In this document: piece by piece, positions 24,929 to 34,952 of the stretch
Numbering within the stretch: position 1 is the first letter of the stretch
Layout: every line of letters starts with the position of its first letter
NCBI GenBank assembly: GCA_019112985.1
Contig: DXIG01000106.1
Span: 1-62,886, forward strand
Reading direction: 5' to 3'
Length of the DNA: 62,886 bases
Source of the DNA: Candidatus Butyricicoccus stercorigallinarum
GTDB taxonomy: Bacteria > Bacillota > Clostridia > Oscillospirales > Butyricicoccaceae
Made by a program: the position numbers and the translations under genes
Notes under the pieces: generated by a model
Told to the model about the DNA's origin: nothing
What the model saw: only the letters and a program-made list of their open reading frames with translations
Databases searched by the model: none

Positions 24929-25474
24929 ATGTCAAGAATTGGTAGAATGCCGATCACAGTACCGGAAGGCGTCGAGGTCAAGCTTGACGGCAATACCATC
25001 ACCGTCAAGGGCAAGAACGGCACCCTGACCCGTGATATTCATCCGGCAATGAACGTTGCTGTTGAGGGCAACACCATCACCGTAACCCGTCCGAACGACG
25101 AGAAGCAGAACCGTGCGCTGCACGGCCTGTCCCGCACCCTGATCAACAACATGGTCATCGGCGTCACCGAGGGCTTCAAGAAGGTTCTGGAAGTCAACGG
25201 CGTCGGCTACCGTGTGCAGAAGCAGGGCAAGACGCTGACCATGAACCTGGGTTATTCTCATCCGGTCATCGTCGAGGAGACCGATGGAATCACGATTGAT
25301 GTCGAAGGCACCAACAAGATCATCATCTCCGGTCCGGACAAGCAGAAGGTCGGCCAGTTCGCAGCGGAAGTCCGCGAGAAGAGACCGCCGGAGCCGTATA
25401 AGGGCAAGGGCATCAAGTACGCAGACGAAGTCATCCGCCGCAAGGAAGGCAAGACCGGCGCGAAGAAGAAGTAA
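24929..25474 (+). CDS. rplF: Ribosomal protein L6
   Basis: 181 aa, binds near the sarcin-ricin loop. It starts MSRIGRMPITVPEGV, and the C-terminal RPPEPYKGKGIKYADEVIRR is the family signature. Confidence 0.98.
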   Translation: MSRIGRMPITVPEGVEVKLDGNTITVKGKNGTLTRDIHPAMNVAVEGNTITVTRPNDEKQNRALHGLSRTLINNMVIGVTEGFKKVLEVNGVGYRVQKQGKTLTMNLGYSHPVIVEETDGITIDVEGTNKIIISGPDKQKVGQFAAEVREKRPPEPYKGKGIKYADEVIRRKEGKTGAKKK

Positions 25475-25490
25475 AGGAAGGTGTGCCTAA

Positions 25491-25850
25491 ATGGTTTCAA
25501 AGAAAGACTCTAACAAGCAGCGTCTTAGACGCCATAAGAGAGTACGCGGCGCAGTTTCCGGTACTGCTCAGCGCCCGCGTCTCAACGTATTCAGAAGCTC
25601 CAAGAACATCTTCGCTCAGGTGATCGACGATGTTCAGGGTGTAACGCTTGCCGCTGCATCCTCCACCGAGAAGGACTTCAGCGAGTACGGCGGCAACAAG
25701 GAGGCGGCTCGCAAGGTCGGCATGATGATCGCCGAGCGCGCCAAGGCTAAGGGCATCGAAGAAGTCGTGTTTGACCGCGGCGGCTACGTTTACCATGGCC
25801 GTGTCAAGGAACTCGCAGAAGGCGCCCGCGAGGGCGGCCTGAAGTTTTAA
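25491..25850 (+). CDS. rplR: Ribosomal protein L18
   Basis: 119 aa, binds 5S rRNA with L5. The [20 protein letters not shown] segment and the C-terminal [19 protein letters not shown] are diagnostic. Confidence 0.97.
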   Translation: MVSKKDSNKQRLRRHKRVRGAVSGTAQRPRLNVFRSSKNIFAQVIDDVQGVTLAAASSTEKDFSEYGGNKEAARKVGMMIAERAKAKGIEEVVFDRGGYVYHGRVKELAEGAREGGLKF

Positions 25851-25868
25851 TCGGAAGGAGGTTATTAC

Positions 25869-26366
25869 ATGGCTGGTAAGTATGATCGCGGCGAATCCGA
25901 ATTTCAGGAGAGAGTCGTCGCATTAAATCGAGTATCGAAGACCGTCAAAGGCGGCCGTATCTTCAAGTTCGCGGCGCTCGTAGTCGTTGGCGACCAGAAG
26001 GGTACTGTCGGTTTCGGCCTTGGTAAGGCTTCCGAAGTTCCGGATGCAATCCGCAAGGGCATCGAGGACGCGAAGAAGAACCTGGTAAAGGTCAGCCTGA
26101 AGGGCACCACCATCCCGCACGAGGTCATCGGCGAGTTTGGCGCAGGCCGCGTCCTGCTCAAGCCGGCGGCTCCCGGTACCGGCGTTATCGCCGGCGGTGC
26201 AGTTCGTGCCGTCGTGGAAATGGCGGGCATCAAGGACATCCGTACCAAGTGCCTGCGCTCCAACAACCCGCAGAACGTTGTTTCCGCAACCATCGAGGGC
26301 CTGAAGGAGCTGCGCGACGCATCCCAGGTTGCTGCTGTTCGCGGCAAGTCGGTTGACGAACTTTAA
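25869..26366 (+). CDS. rpsE: Ribosomal protein S5
   Basis: 165 aa, at the mRNA entry tunnel, important for decoding accuracy. [17 protein letters not shown] and [20 protein letters not shown] are diagnostic. Confidence 0.98.
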   Translation: MAGKYDRGESEFQERVVALNRVSKTVKGGRIFKFAALVVVGDQKGTVGFGLGKASEVPDAIRKGIEDAKKNLVKVSLKGTTIPHEVIGEFGAGRVLLKPAAPGTGVIAGGAVRAVVEMAGIKDIRTKCLRSNNPQNVVSATIEGLKELRDASQVAAVRGKSVDEL

Positions 26367-26385
26367 TAAGGAGGGGTAGTTCATC

Positions 26386-26568
26386 ATGGAAAACCTGAAG
26401 ATTACCCTGGTTAAGAGCCTGTCCGGCAGAAAGCAGAAGCACATTGCCACGGCTCATTCCCTGGGACTCAAGACGATTAACGACGTAACCATCCAGCCCG
26501 ACAACGCGCAGACCCGTGGCAAGATCGCTCAGATCGGCTACCTGCTCAAGGTCGAGGCAAACGCATAA
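26386..26568 (+). CDS. rpmD: Ribosomal protein L30
   Basis: 60 aa. LKITLVKSLSGRKQKHIAT and the C-terminal QTRGKIAQIGYLLKVE match the bacterial form. AAGGAGG lies upstream. Confidence 0.96.
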   Translation: MENLKITLVKSLSGRKQKHIATAHSLGLKTINDVTIQPDNAQTRGKIAQIGYLLKVEANA

Positions 26569-26581
26569 GGAGGTGTAGAAC

Positions 26582-27022
26582 ATGAAGTTACAGGATCTCA
26601 AGCCGGCGGAAGGTTCTACCCAGCCTGCATACCGCAAGGGCCGCGGACACGGTTCCGGCAACGGCAAGACGGCCGGCCGCGGACACAAGGGTCAGTGGGC
26701 TCGTTCCGGCGGCGGTGTCCGTCCGGGCTTTGAAGGCGGCCAGATGCCGCTGGCGCGCCGCCTGCCGAAGCGCGGCTTCCACAACATTTTCGGTACCGAG
26801 AATGCGGTGGTCAATGTCTCCGATCTGAATCGGTTTGAAGACGGCGCGGTAGTCACCGTCGCGGACATGGTCGCAGCGGGCCTCGTCAAGAAGACGCTGG
26901 ACGGTGTCAAGGTTCTGGGCAACGGTGAAATCACCAAGAAACTGACGGTCCAGGCGGCCGCTTTCTCCGCTTCCGCAAAGGAGAAAATCGAAGCGGCAGG
27001 AGGAAAGGCCGAGGTGGTATAA
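26582..27022 (+). CDS. rplO: Ribosomal protein L15
   Basis: 146 aa, a late 50S assembly protein. The Gly/Arg-rich extension [19 protein letters not shown] and [18 protein letters not shown] are typical. Only one nucleotide separates it from secY, giving tight coupling. Confidence 0.97.
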   Translation: MKLQDLKPAEGSTQPAYRKGRGHGSGNGKTAGRGHKGQWARSGGGVRPGFEGGQMPLARRLPKRGFHNIFGTENAVVNVSDLNRFEDGAVVTVADMVAAGLVKKTLDGVKVLGNGEITKKLTVQAAAFSASAKEKIEAAGGKAEVV

Positions 27023-27023
27023 G

Positions 27024-28304
27024 GTGTTTGAGACCTTAAAAGCCGCGTGGCATGTGCCGGAGCTGAAGAAGAAGCTGCTGTATACAGCCTTCATCCTCGT
27101 TCTGTTCCGTGTCGGCTCCTCGATCCCTGTACCCTATATCGACATCACAGCGCTCGCACAGTACTTTGATTCCGTGGCAAACACCATGCTCGGCTTCATC
27201 AACGTATTTTCGGGCGGCGGCCTGTCGAACGCGACGATTTTCGCCATGTCCGTCACGCCGTATATCAACGCATCCATCATCATCCAGCTGCTCACAGTCG
27301 CCATTCCGGCGCTGGAGCGCCTGGTGCGCGATGGCGGCGAGGAAGGCCGCAAGAAGATCTCGGCGATCACCCGCTATGTCGGCGTGGCGTTCGGTCTGCT
27401 CCAGGGCTATTCCTACTACGTCCTGCTCAGAAGCAACGACCTGATTGCCTATACAGACTTCTGGCATGGACTGATTATCGTACTGACCTTCACCGCGGGC
27501 ACGGCGCTGATCATGTGGATGGGCGAGCTCATCACCAAGAACGGCGTCGGCAACGGCATCAGCATCCTGCTGTTCGCGGGCATCATCTCCAGAGGACCTT
27601 CGATGGTCGCCTCTCTGGTTGAGATGGTCCGCGGCGGCCTGAGCGTCTTCATCGCGGTGCTGGCGGTCATCGTTTCGCTGGCCATCGTCATCTTCGTCGT
27701 CTTTATCTCGGACGCGGAGCGCCGCATCCCGATCCAGTACGCCAAGCGCGTGGTGGGCCGCAAGATGTACGGCGGGCAGTCGACGCATCTGCCGATCAAG
27801 GTCAACGCCTCCGGCGTCATGCCGATCATCTTCGCCGCTTCGATCATGTCGCTGCCGGCGACCATCCAGATGATGGTGAACCCGCAGGCGGGTTCGCTGA
27901 GCGCGCAGATTTTCGATCTGTTCTCGTCCGATAATCCGGTTTACATTGTGCTGTATGTCCTGCTGATCTTCATGTTCAGCTACTTCTATGCAGCGATCCA
28001 GTTTAATCCGGTGGAGATTTCCAATAATCTCAAAAAGAACGGCGGCTTTATTCCGGGCTTCCGTCCGGGTCGCCCGACCTCCGACTTCATCACCAAGGCA
28101 CTTGGCAAGGTGACGTTCCTCGGAGCCATTTTCCTGAGCATCGTCGCAGGCATTCCGCTGATCGTCGGTGCGCTCAATTCCAACCTGAGCAGCGTCGCGC
28201 TGGGCGGTACTTCGGTCCTGATCGTCGTCGGTGTTGCCCTGGAAACCGTTCGTCAGCTGGAAAGCCAGCTCATGATGAGAAATTATAAGGGATTCCTTGA
28301 ATAA
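27024..28304 (+). CDS. secY: Protein translocase subunit SecY
   Basis: The pore subunit of the Sec translocon in the cytoplasmic membrane. It has 426 aa with ten hydrophobic helices. RVGSSIPVPYID near the start and the loop segment ANPQAGSL-like MVNPQAGSLSAQ are seen. ERRIPIQYAKRVVGRKMYGG is the cytosolic loop that contacts SecA and the ribosome. It uses a GTG start right after the rplO stop. Its place between L15 and adk is the usual Firmicutes arrangement. Confidence 0.98.
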   Translation: MFETLKAAWHVPELKKKLLYTAFILVLFRVGSSIPVPYIDITALAQYFDSVANTMLGFINVFSGGGLSNATIFAMSVTPYINASIIIQLLTVAIPALERLVRDGGEEGRKKISAITRYVGVAFGLLQGYSYYVLLRSNDLIAYTDFWHGLIIVLTFTAGTALIMWMGELITKNGVGNGISILLFAGIISRGPSMVASLVEMVRGGLSVFIAVLAVIVSLAIVIFVVFISDAERRIPIQYAKRVVGRKMYGGQSTHLPIKVNASGVMPIIFAASIMSLPATIQMMVNPQAGSLSAQIFDLFSSDNPVYIVLYVLLIFMFSYFYAAIQFNPVEISNNLKKNGGFIPGFRPGRPTSDFITKALGKVTFLGAIFLSIVAGIPLIVGALNSNLSSVALGGTSVLIVVGVALETVRQLESQLMMRNYKGFLE

Positions 28305-28309
28305 AAATG

Positions 28310-28338
28310 TTGCAATTCCAGGAATAAGCGGCTATAAT
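28310..28338 (+). promoter_or_regulatory. Internal sigma-A promoter before adk
   Basis: TTGCAA 28310-28315 and a perfect TATAAT 28333-28338, with a 17-nt spacer. The start would fall near 28345, leaving a very short leader holding the GAGGAG site. It likely gives adk, map, infA and the alpha genes extra transcription. Confidence 0.8.
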
Positions 28339-28354
28339 AGAGGAGATCGAAAAA

Positions 28355-28990
28355 ATGAAACTCGTTTTATTAGGTGCTCCGGGCGCCGGAAAGGGTACGC
28401 TGGCGGCGTATCTCATTGATAAGATGGGCATTCCGTCCATCTCCACCGGCAACATGCTCAGAGAGGCAATCAAGAATCAGACCGAGCTCGGTCTGAGCGC
28501 GAAGAAGTACATGGATGCCGGCGACCTCGTTCCGGACGAGGTGGTCATCGGCATGATTAAGGAACGCCTTGCGCAGGACGACTGCGCCAATGGCTGCATC
28601 CTTGACGGCTTCCCGCGCAACATTCCCCAGGCCGAAGCGCTGGAGAAGGTTGTCCCGATGGACTGTGCACTGTCCATCGAGCTTCCCGACGAGACGATCG
28701 TGGCGCGCATGAGCGGCAGACGCGTATGCCTCAAGTGCGGCGCGACGTATAACGTCAACAGCGCGGAGATGGCTCCCAAGCAGGAGGGCATCTGCGACGT
28801 GTGCGGCGACCCGGTTGTCATCCGCAAGGACGACGCGCCGGAAACCGTGCTGGCTCGCCTGGAAACCTACCACAAGCAGACGGAGCCGGTCAAGGGCTTC
28901 TATGCACAGCTCGGCAAGCTGAAGAGCATCGAGATCGACAACGATTTCGACCGCACGAAGAAGCTGGCCTGCGAAGCACTGGGGATCTAA
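28355..28990 (+). CDS. adk: Adenylate kinase (zinc LID type)
   Basis: Interconverts AMP plus ATP with two ADP. It has 211 aa. The P-loop is GAPGAGKGT (7-15), DGFPRN lies near residue 87, and the LID domain carries CLKC and CDVC, the four-Cys zinc-binding version common in Gram-positives. It has its own promoter after secY. Confidence 0.98.
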   Translation: MKLVLLGAPGAGKGTLAAYLIDKMGIPSISTGNMLREAIKNQTELGLSAKKYMDAGDLVPDEVVIGMIKERLAQDDCANGCILDGFPRNIPQAEALEKVVPMDCALSIELPDETIVARMSGRRVCLKCGATYNVNSAEMAPKQEGICDVCGDPVVIRKDDAPETVLARLETYHKQTEPVKGFYAQLGKLKSIEIDNDFDRTKKLACEALGI

Positions 28991-28995
28991 ACGAG

Positions 28996-29763
28996 ATGAT
29001 CAGACTGAAGTCCAGCAAAGAGTTGGAATTTATGCGTCAGGCAGGACGAATCACCGCAGCGGCACGCGCCGCTGCGGCTCGTGCTGTCCGGCCAGGGGTC
29101 ACGACAGGCGAGATCGACAAGATCGTGCGGCGAACCATTGAGCAGGCAGGGGCAACCCCGTCTTTCCTCGGTTATGGGGGGTTCCCGGGAAGCGCCTGTA
29201 TTTCGATCAACGATGAAGTAATCCATGGCATCCCCTCGCGTTCCCGTGTCATTCACGAGGGAGATATCGTCAAGGTGGACGTCGGCGCCTGCATCCACGG
29301 CTTCCACGGCGACTGTGCCGCCACCATCCCCTGCGGAGAGGTGTCGGAAGAGGCAAGAAAGCTCATCGAAGTGACCCGACAGAGTTTCTATGAGGGCATC
29401 AAGTTTGCCCGCAAGGGCAATCGAATATCAGACATTTCCCACGCCATCCAGACCTATGTCGAGGCGCACGGCTTCTCGCTGGTGCGCGATTACGTCGGGC
29501 ATGGCGTCGGCGCAAAGCTGCATGAAGATCCCGAAGTGCCGAACTTTGGGCAGCCCGGACACGGCGTGCGGCTTCTGCCGGGAATGACCCTCGCCATTGA
29601 GCCTATGGTAAATGTAGGAACGTATGCAGTCAAATGCCTGTCTGACGGCTGGACCGTCAAGACGAAGGATGGAAAGCTGTCTGCGCACTACGAAAATTCG
29701 GTTGCGATCACCGAGGGGGAGCCGTATATTCTGACTCTCCTGGAAAACGGAGAAGAATGGTGA
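28996..29763 (+). CDS. map: Methionine aminopeptidase, type I
   Basis: Removes the N-terminal Met from new proteins. It has 255 aa. The metal ligands are in VDVGA, GDCAATI, GHGVG (His) and EPM (Glu), with a final Glu in the last 30 residues. NDEVIHGIP carries the substrate-positioning His. The ATG at 28996 follows the adk stop by 5 nt; the upstream open frame overlapping adk is not used. Confidence 0.97.
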   Translation: MIRLKSSKELEFMRQAGRITAAARAAAARAVRPGVTTGEIDKIVRRTIEQAGATPSFLGYGGFPGSACISINDEVIHGIPSRSRVIHEGDIVKVDVGACIHGFHGDCAATIPCGEVSEEARKLIEVTRQSFYEGIKFARKGNRISDISHAIQTYVEAHGFSLVRDYVGHGVGAKLHEDPEVPNFGQPGHGVRLLPGMTLAIEPMVNVGTYAVKCLSDGWTVKTKDGKLSAHYENSVAITEGEPYILTLLENGEEW

Positions 29764-29895
29764 CACAGAGCACCGAACCCACAAAATTTGATCCATCCCG
29801 CGTGCGGCTGTGGGCGGACACAGCGCCGTCCAAATTGCGCGGGGCCCAAGCAAATTGCAGGGCTGTAGACTTCATTGACAAAGGGAGGAATTGAG

Positions 29896-30120
29896 ATGCC
29901 GAAAGAGGACTTAATTGAACTGGAAGGTACCGTCATAGAGGCGCTGCCAAACGCTACCTTTAAGGTAGAATTGAACAACCCGGCCAAGCCGGTCATTCAG
30001 GCTCACATCTCCGGTAAGCTTAGAATGAACTATATCCGCATCCTGCCCGGCGATAAAGTGACCGTTCAGGTTTCCCCGTACGACCTGACCAAGGGCAGAA
30101 TTACCTGGAGATCCAAGTAA
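29896..30120 (+). CDS. infA: Translation initiation factor IF-1
   Basis: 74 aa, an OB-fold protein that binds the 30S A site during initiation. Diagnostic segments are [19 protein letters not shown] and the C-terminal [19 protein letters not shown] lies 8 nt before the ATG. The 132-nt gap after map holds only a 45-codon open frame (29758-29894) with weak coding look, where other Firmicutes often have a KOW/L14e-like gene. Confidence 0.97.
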   Translation: MPKEDLIELEGTVIEALPNATFKVELNNPAKPVIQAHISGKLRMNYIRILPGDKVTVQVSPYDLTKGRITWRSK

Positions 30121-30132
30121 CGCTCCAGCTGA

Positions 30133-30312
<180 letters not shown>

Positions 30313-30346
30313 TTCCCAGTCAACCACACAGGAGGTGCGTTAATAA

Positions 30347-30712
30347 ATGGCAAGAATTGCCGGTGTAGACCTTCCGAGAGAAAAGCGCGTAGAAATTGGC
30401 CTGACCTACGTCTACGGCATCGGACGGAAGCTGTCCAACGAAATTTTAGCAAAGGCCGGAATCAATCCGGATACCCGTGTCAAGGATCTGACCGAAGCAG
30501 AAGAGATCAAGCTGCGTGAGATCATTCATGATTATACTGTAGAAGGCGACCTGCGCCGTGAAGTTGCGCTCAACATCAAGCGTCTGGTAGAAATCGGCTC
30601 GTATCGCGGCCTGCGCCACAGACGCGGCCTGCCGGTTCGCGGTCAGCGCACCAAGACCAACGCTCGCACGCGCAAGGGCCCGAAGAAGACCATTGCGAAC
30701 AAGAAGAAGTAA
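30347..30712 (+). CDS. rpsM: Ribosomal protein S13
   Basis: 121 aa, a 30S head protein forming bridges to L5. [20 protein letters not shown] and the C-terminal [17 protein letters not shown] are diagnostic. Confidence 0.98.
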   Translation: MARIAGVDLPREKRVEIGLTYVYGIGRKLSNEILAKAGINPDTRVKDLTEAEEIKLREIIHDYTVEGDLRREVALNIKRLVEIGSYRGLRHRRGLPVRGQRTKTNARTRKGPKKTIANKKK

Positions 30713-30728
30713 GGAGGCGTACTGAAAA

Positions 30729-31130
30729 ATGGCAAAGGCACAGAAGAAGGGCGCCGTTTCTCGTAAGCGCCGCGTTAGCAAGAACATCGAAAAGGGTGCG
30801 GCTCATATCCGTTCCTCCTTTAACAATACCATTGTCACCATCAGCGACCTGAACGGCAACGCGATTTCGTGGGCTTCCGCCGGCGAAATGGGCTTCCGCG
30901 GTTCGAGAAAGTCCACCCCGTTCGCGGCGCAGACCGCGGCGGAGACCGCTGCCAAGGCTGCGATGGAGCACGGCCTGAAGACGGTAGAAGTCTACGTAAA
31001 GGGCCCGGGTTCCGGCCGTGAGGCTGCCATCCGCGCACTTCAGGCGACCGGTCTGGAAGTAACCATGATCAAGGATGTCACCCCCATCCCGCACAATGGC
31101 TGCCGCCCGCCGAAGAGAAGAAGAGTTTAA
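30729..31130 (+). CDS. rpsK: Ribosomal protein S11
   Basis: 133 aa, on the 30S platform. [20 protein letters not shown] and the C-terminal [16 protein letters not shown] are diagnostic. Confidence 0.98.
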   Translation: MAKAQKKGAVSRKRRVSKNIEKGAAHIRSSFNNTIVTISDLNGNAISWASAGEMGFRGSRKSTPFAAQTAAETAAKAAMEHGLKTVEVYVKGPGSGREAAIRALQATGLEVTMIKDVTPIPHNGCRPPKRRRV

Positions 31131-31148
31131 TAAGGAGGACACAGACCT

Positions 31149-31742
31149 ATGGCAAAGAACACACAGCCGATTCTCAAGAGATGCAAGACTCTGGGCATTT
31201 CTCCGGCGGTTCTGGGCATTTCCAAGGAAACCAAGAGAACCCCGAAGCAGTCGAGAAGAAAGCAGTCGGAATATGCACTGCAGCTCAACGAGAAGCAGAA
31301 GGTTAAGTTCATTTACGGCGTCCTGGAGACTCCGTTCAGAAGATATTACGAGAAGGCCGAGAAGATGGAAGGCAAGACGGGCGAGATGCTGCTTCAGCTG
31401 CTGGAGCGCCGCCTGGACAACGTCGTATTCCGTCTGGGCTTCGCGAAGACCCGCCGCGAGGCGCGTCAGCTGACCTCCCACGGTCATTTCACCGTCAACG
31501 GTCAGAAGGTAAACATTCCGTCCTACCTCGTCAAGGCGGGCGACGTTGTCGCTGTCTGCGAGAAGAGCCGTTCCTCTGCGAAGTTCAAGGCCCTGGTCGA
31601 GGAGCTGGGTTCGGTTTCCACCCCGAAGTGGCTGGAGCGCGAGAAGGACAGCTTTGAAGGAAAGGTCGCCGCTCTGCCGCAGCGCGACGACATCGACTTT
31701 GAAGTTGCGGAACACCTCATCGTCGAGTTGTACTCCAAGTAA
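31149..31742 (+). CDS. rpsD: Ribosomal protein S4 (zinc-free form)
   Basis: 197 aa, a 16S assembly initiator with an S4 RNA-binding domain at [18 protein letters not shown]. Only one Cys is present in the N-terminal region, so this is the version without a zinc finger. Confidence 0.97.
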   Translation: MAKNTQPILKRCKTLGISPAVLGISKETKRTPKQSRRKQSEYALQLNEKQKVKFIYGVLETPFRRYYEKAEKMEGKTGEMLLQLLERRLDNVVFRLGFAKTRREARQLTSHGHFTVNGQKVNIPSYLVKAGDVVAVCEKSRSSAKFKALVEELGSVSTPKWLEREKDSFEGKVAALPQRDDIDFEVAEHLIVELYSK

Positions 31743-31801
31743 CAATTGCCCTCATTTGTTTGTTTCATTATTTCGCCGACTGATAAGGAGGGTATCATTA
31801 A

Positions 31802-32749
31802 ATGATCGAAATTGAAAAGCCCCGTATAGACTGCGAAAACCTTGCGGAAGATGGGTCCTACGGCAAGTTCGTCGTTGAGCCGCTGGAACGCGGCTATGGC
31901 ACCACGCTCGGCAACTCCCTTCGCCGCATCCTGCTGTCGTCCCTGCCCGGCACGGCCGCCAGCAGCATCAAGATCGCCGGCGTACAGCACGAGTTCTCCA
32001 CCATTCCCGGTGTAAAGGAAGACGTGACCGAAATCGTGCTCAATGTCAAGGGCATTATTGCGAAGCTCTATTGCGACGGTCCGAAGACCGTCTATATTGA
32101 GGCGAGCGGCGAGGGCACGGTGACCGCCGGGGACATTCACTCCGACGGCGAGGTTGAGATCCTCAACCCGGAGCTGCACATCGCGACGCTGATGAGCGAT
32201 GCGCGCCTGTCCATGGAGATCACGCTGACGAACGGTCGCGGCTACGTCTCCGCGGAGCGCAACAAGCAGTATCAGACTGCCATCGGCGTCATTCCGGTCG
32301 ACTCGATTTATACGCCGGTCTATAAGGTAAACTACACAGTTGAGAATACTCGTGTCGGCAACATGACCGATTATGACAAGCTGACGCTGGAGGTCTGGAC
32401 GGATCGGACGATCACCGCGAAGGACGCGGTATCGCTCGGCGCCAAGGTTCTGACCGACCATCTCTCCCTGTTTGTCGACCTCTCTGAGGAAATCGGTTCT
32501 CATTCCACCGTTGTTGAGAAGGCGGAGACACAGCATGATAAGGTGCTTGAGATGACCATCGAGGAGCTGGATCTGTCCGTCCGCTCGTTCAACTGCCTCA
32601 AGCGCGCCGGTATCAACACGGTAGAAGATCTTATCAACACTTCGGAGGACGACATGATGAAGGTGCGCAACCTCGGCAAGAAGTCGCTCGAAGAAGTGAT
32701 CCTCAAGCTGGAGGCAATGGGTCTGTCCCTTGCCAAGAGCGAAGACTGA
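31802..32749 (+). CDS. rpoA: RNA polymerase alpha subunit
   Basis: 315 aa. The N-terminal dimerisation domain includes [23 protein letters not shown] sequence and [11 protein letters not shown]. The C-terminal domain, which binds UP elements and activators, ends with [20 protein letters not shown] and KSLEEV. It sits between rpsD and rplQ as usual. Confidence 0.98.
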   Translation: MIEIEKPRIDCENLAEDGSYGKFVVEPLERGYGTTLGNSLRRILLSSLPGTAASSIKIAGVQHEFSTIPGVKEDVTEIVLNVKGIIAKLYCDGPKTVYIEASGEGTVTAGDIHSDGEVEILNPELHIATLMSDARLSMEITLTNGRGYVSAERNKQYQTAIGVIPVDSIYTPVYKVNYTVENTRVGNMTDYDKLTLEVWTDRTITAKDAVSLGAKVLTDHLSLFVDLSEEIGSHSTVVEKAETQHDKVLEMTIEELDLSVRSFNCLKRAGINTVEDLINTSEDDMMKVRNLGKKSLEEVILKLEAMGLSLAKSED

Positions 32750-32841
32750 TTTTATGAAACCATATCCGCGGACCCCGGCATCCTCTGCCGGGCGCCCCGC
32801 AGGGAATAGACAGACCTGAACCCAAAGGAGGTAATTTTCTC

Positions 32842-33183
32842 ATGGCCGGAAACCGTAAACTCGGCAGAACCACTGACCATAGAATGGCAATGCTCAGAGC
32901 AATGGTGACCTACCTGCTGGAAAACGGCAGCATTGAGACCACTGTTGCAAGAGCCAGAGAAGTTCGTCCTCTCGCTGAGAAGATGATCACGCTCGGTAAG
33001 AAGAACACGCTCGCGTCCCGCCGTCAGGCGGCTGCCTTCATCACCAAGAAGGAAGTGGTCGCGAAGACCTTCGGCGAGCTGTCCGAGAAGTACGCAGAGC
33101 GCAATGGCGGCTACACCCGCATCGTAAAGATCGGCCCGCGCCGCGGCGACGCTGCTGAAATGGCGATCATTGAGCTTGTCTGA
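32842..33183 (+). CDS. rplQ: Ribosomal protein L17
   Basis: 113 aa, the last gene of the ribosomal run. [20 protein letters not shown] and the C-terminal [20 protein letters not shown] are diagnostic. A strong terminator follows. Confidence 0.98.
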   Translation: MAGNRKLGRTTDHRMAMLRAMVTYLLENGSIETTVARAREVRPLAEKMITLGKKNTLASRRQAAAFITKKEVVAKTFGELSEKYAERNGGYTRIVKIGPRRGDAAEMAIIELV

Positions 33184-33202
33184 TTGACGTAAAAGACAGA
33201 TT

Positions 33203-33246
33203 AAAGGGGATTGTTTCGAGCGCATGCTATCGGAACAATCCCTTTT
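33203..33246 (+). terminator. Terminator of the S10-spc-alpha run
   Basis: AAAGGGGATTGTT pairs with AACAATCCCTTTTT around an 18-nt loop; the T-run is part of the 3' arm. Confidence 0.92.
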
Positions 33247-33285
33247 TCCTGTTTGCCGCGCGGGCAATTTGTGCAACATCGCGTA

Positions 33286-33314
33286 TTGAAACGGAAAAAT
33301 GCCGGTGTTATAAT
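33286..33314 (+). promoter_or_regulatory. Sigma-A promoter of the flippase gene
   Basis: TTGAAA 33286-33291 and TATAAT 33309-33314, with a 17-nt spacer. Confidence 0.8.
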
Positions 33315-33362
33315 AATACACTACCGAACCATTGCGAATTTTTACAGTAAGGAAGTAGCTAC

Positions 33363-34787
33363 ATGGCACAAAATCGTTACACAAAGCTGCTGTCGAATAC
33401 GCTGGTATTCGCCATCGGCACGTTTTCCTCCAAGGTGCTCGTGTTCTTCATGCTGCCGTACTACACGAACATCCTCTCCACGGGAGAGTACGGCACGGTG
33501 GACGCGCTCATCAACGTCGGCCAGCTGATGATTCCGATCGCGTCGGTCGGCATCAACAACGCGGTCATCCGCTTCGGCCTGGAAAACGAATCGGACAAAA
33601 AGACGGTGTTCAGCAACGGCCTGTACACCATTCTGATGGGCTTTGCGGTGCTGGCGGCGGTCGCGCCCATTCTGCCGCGCCTGATGGACTTCATGTCGGG
33701 GTATACGATCGCCGTGCTCGCCTTCGTGCTCGCCTCCAGCCTGCGCACGCTGTGCATTCAGTTCGCGCTCAGCCTGGGGTATAGCAAGATGTACGCGGCC
33801 AACGGCATCGCCAACACCTTCCTCAACATCATGCTCAATATCCTGCTGCTGCCGCATCTGCGCATCATGGGATATATTCTGGCGAACATCATCTCCGATC
33901 TGCTCATGGGCCTGCTGTGCTTCTTTTTGGCGAAGGAACACCGCTACCTGCGCTCGCCGCTGCACGCGAAATACGACCGCCCGCTCGCCAGACGCATGCG
34001 CCGTTACGCGCTGCCGCTCGTGCCGCAGACCGTCTGCCAGTGGATCATCAACATGTCCGACCGCTACATGATTATCTTTTTCATCAACACGGAGGCCAAC
34101 GGCCTGTACGCGGCGGCGAATAAAATCCCCAACATTCTGCTCATTGTGGCCAATCTGTTCGCGGACGCCTGGCAGATCTCGGCGGTCAAGGAGAGCGACC
34201 CCAAGGAACAGGTCGACTTCTTCAGCAAGGTGCTCGGCGCCTATTCGTCCATCGCGTTTATTTGCAGCGCCGGACTGATTATGGTGTCCAAATTTGTCAT
34301 GACGTTTATGGTCGGCGAGGATTTCTTCATCTCGTGGCGGTTTATCCCGACCCTCACGCTGGCGACGACGTTCGGCCTGCTGTCCACCTTCCTCGCGAGC
34401 GTGTACATGCTCAAGCTGCGCAGCCGCAATTCGATGATCACCACCGTGATCTGCGCGGCGGTCAATGTGGTGCTCAACGCGATTCTGATCCCGCTGCTCG
34501 GCCGCATCGACCCGTTTTACGGCGCGCTCGGCGCGGGCATCGCGACCTGCATCAGCTATTTCGTGCTGTTCCTCATCCGCGCGTTCAACACGCAGCGCTA
34601 CCTGAAAATCCGCTGGAACATCGGCAAAACCGTCGCCAGCATCGTGCTCCTGTTTGTGCAGGCGCTGTATATGTCCATCCAGGCGCCGCTGTGGATCGTC
34701 GTGGTTCCCGCGCTGTTCGCCGCATTGTTCGTGCTCAACGCGCGCGAGATTCTGCTCTCGATCAACAAGCTGCTGCGCCGGGCCTGA
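33363..34787 (+). CDS. Polysaccharide flippase of the MOP/Wzx family
   Basis: 474 aa with about 12-14 hydrophobic helices. The N-terminal LLSNTLVFAIGTFSSKVL and LPYYTNILSTGEYGTVDA match the Wzx/RfbX type of lipid-linked oligosaccharide exporters, and a WIINMSDRYMI segment marks the central half. No glycosyltransferase or other polysaccharide gene is adjacent, so the substrate is unknown. It could serve a cell-wall glycan, a teichoic acid or a spore polymer. It is monocistronic with its own promoter. Confidence 0.85.
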   Translation: MAQNRYTKLLSNTLVFAIGTFSSKVLVFFMLPYYTNILSTGEYGTVDALINVGQLMIPIASVGINNAVIRFGLENESDKKTVFSNGLYTILMGFAVLAAVAPILPRLMDFMSGYTIAVLAFVLASSLRTLCIQFALSLGYSKMYAANGIANTFLNIMLNILLLPHLRIMGYILANIISDLLMGLLCFFLAKEHRYLRSPLHAKYDRPLARRMRRYALPLVPQTVCQWIINMSDRYMIIFFINTEANGLYAAANKIPNILLIVANLFADAWQISAVKESDPKEQVDFFSKVLGAYSSIAFICSAGLIMVSKFVMTFMVGEDFFISWRFIPTLTLATTFGLLSTFLASVYMLKLRSRNSMITTVICAAVNVVLNAILIPLLGRIDPFYGALGAGIATCISYFVLFLIRAFNTQRYLKIRWNIGKTVASIVLLFVQALYMSIQAPLWIVVVPALFAALFVLNAREILLSINKLLRRA

Positions 34788-34840
34788 CGGCCGGGACGCC
34801 GCGGCGGCGCGCCGCGCGCACGCAAACGGAAAAATTTCTC

Positions 34841-34869
34841 TTGCATGCTGCGGCGGAACGTGCTATAAT
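34841..34869 (+). promoter_or_regulatory. Sigma-A promoter of the rimP-nusA-infB operon
   Basis: TTGCAT 34841-34846 and TATAAT 34864-34869, with a 17-nt spacer. The start should be near 34876. Confidence 0.85.
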
Positions 34870-34903
34870 CATATTTGTTAGTGTAAGAATTTTCGATCCG
34901 AGG

Positions 34904-34930
34904 AGAGTGGGGCGACCCACTCTTTCTTAT
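34904..34930 (+). terminator. Leader hairpin (attenuator) before rimP
   Basis: A perfect 8-bp stem AGAGTGGG/CCCACTCT is capped by a GCGA tetraloop and followed by TTCTTATT. It sits between the promoter and rimP, so the operon needs readthrough; NusA encoded downstream is a natural candidate to adjust it (inference). Confidence 0.7.
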
Positions 34931-34952
34931 TGCTTTTGTGACGGAGGTAAAC

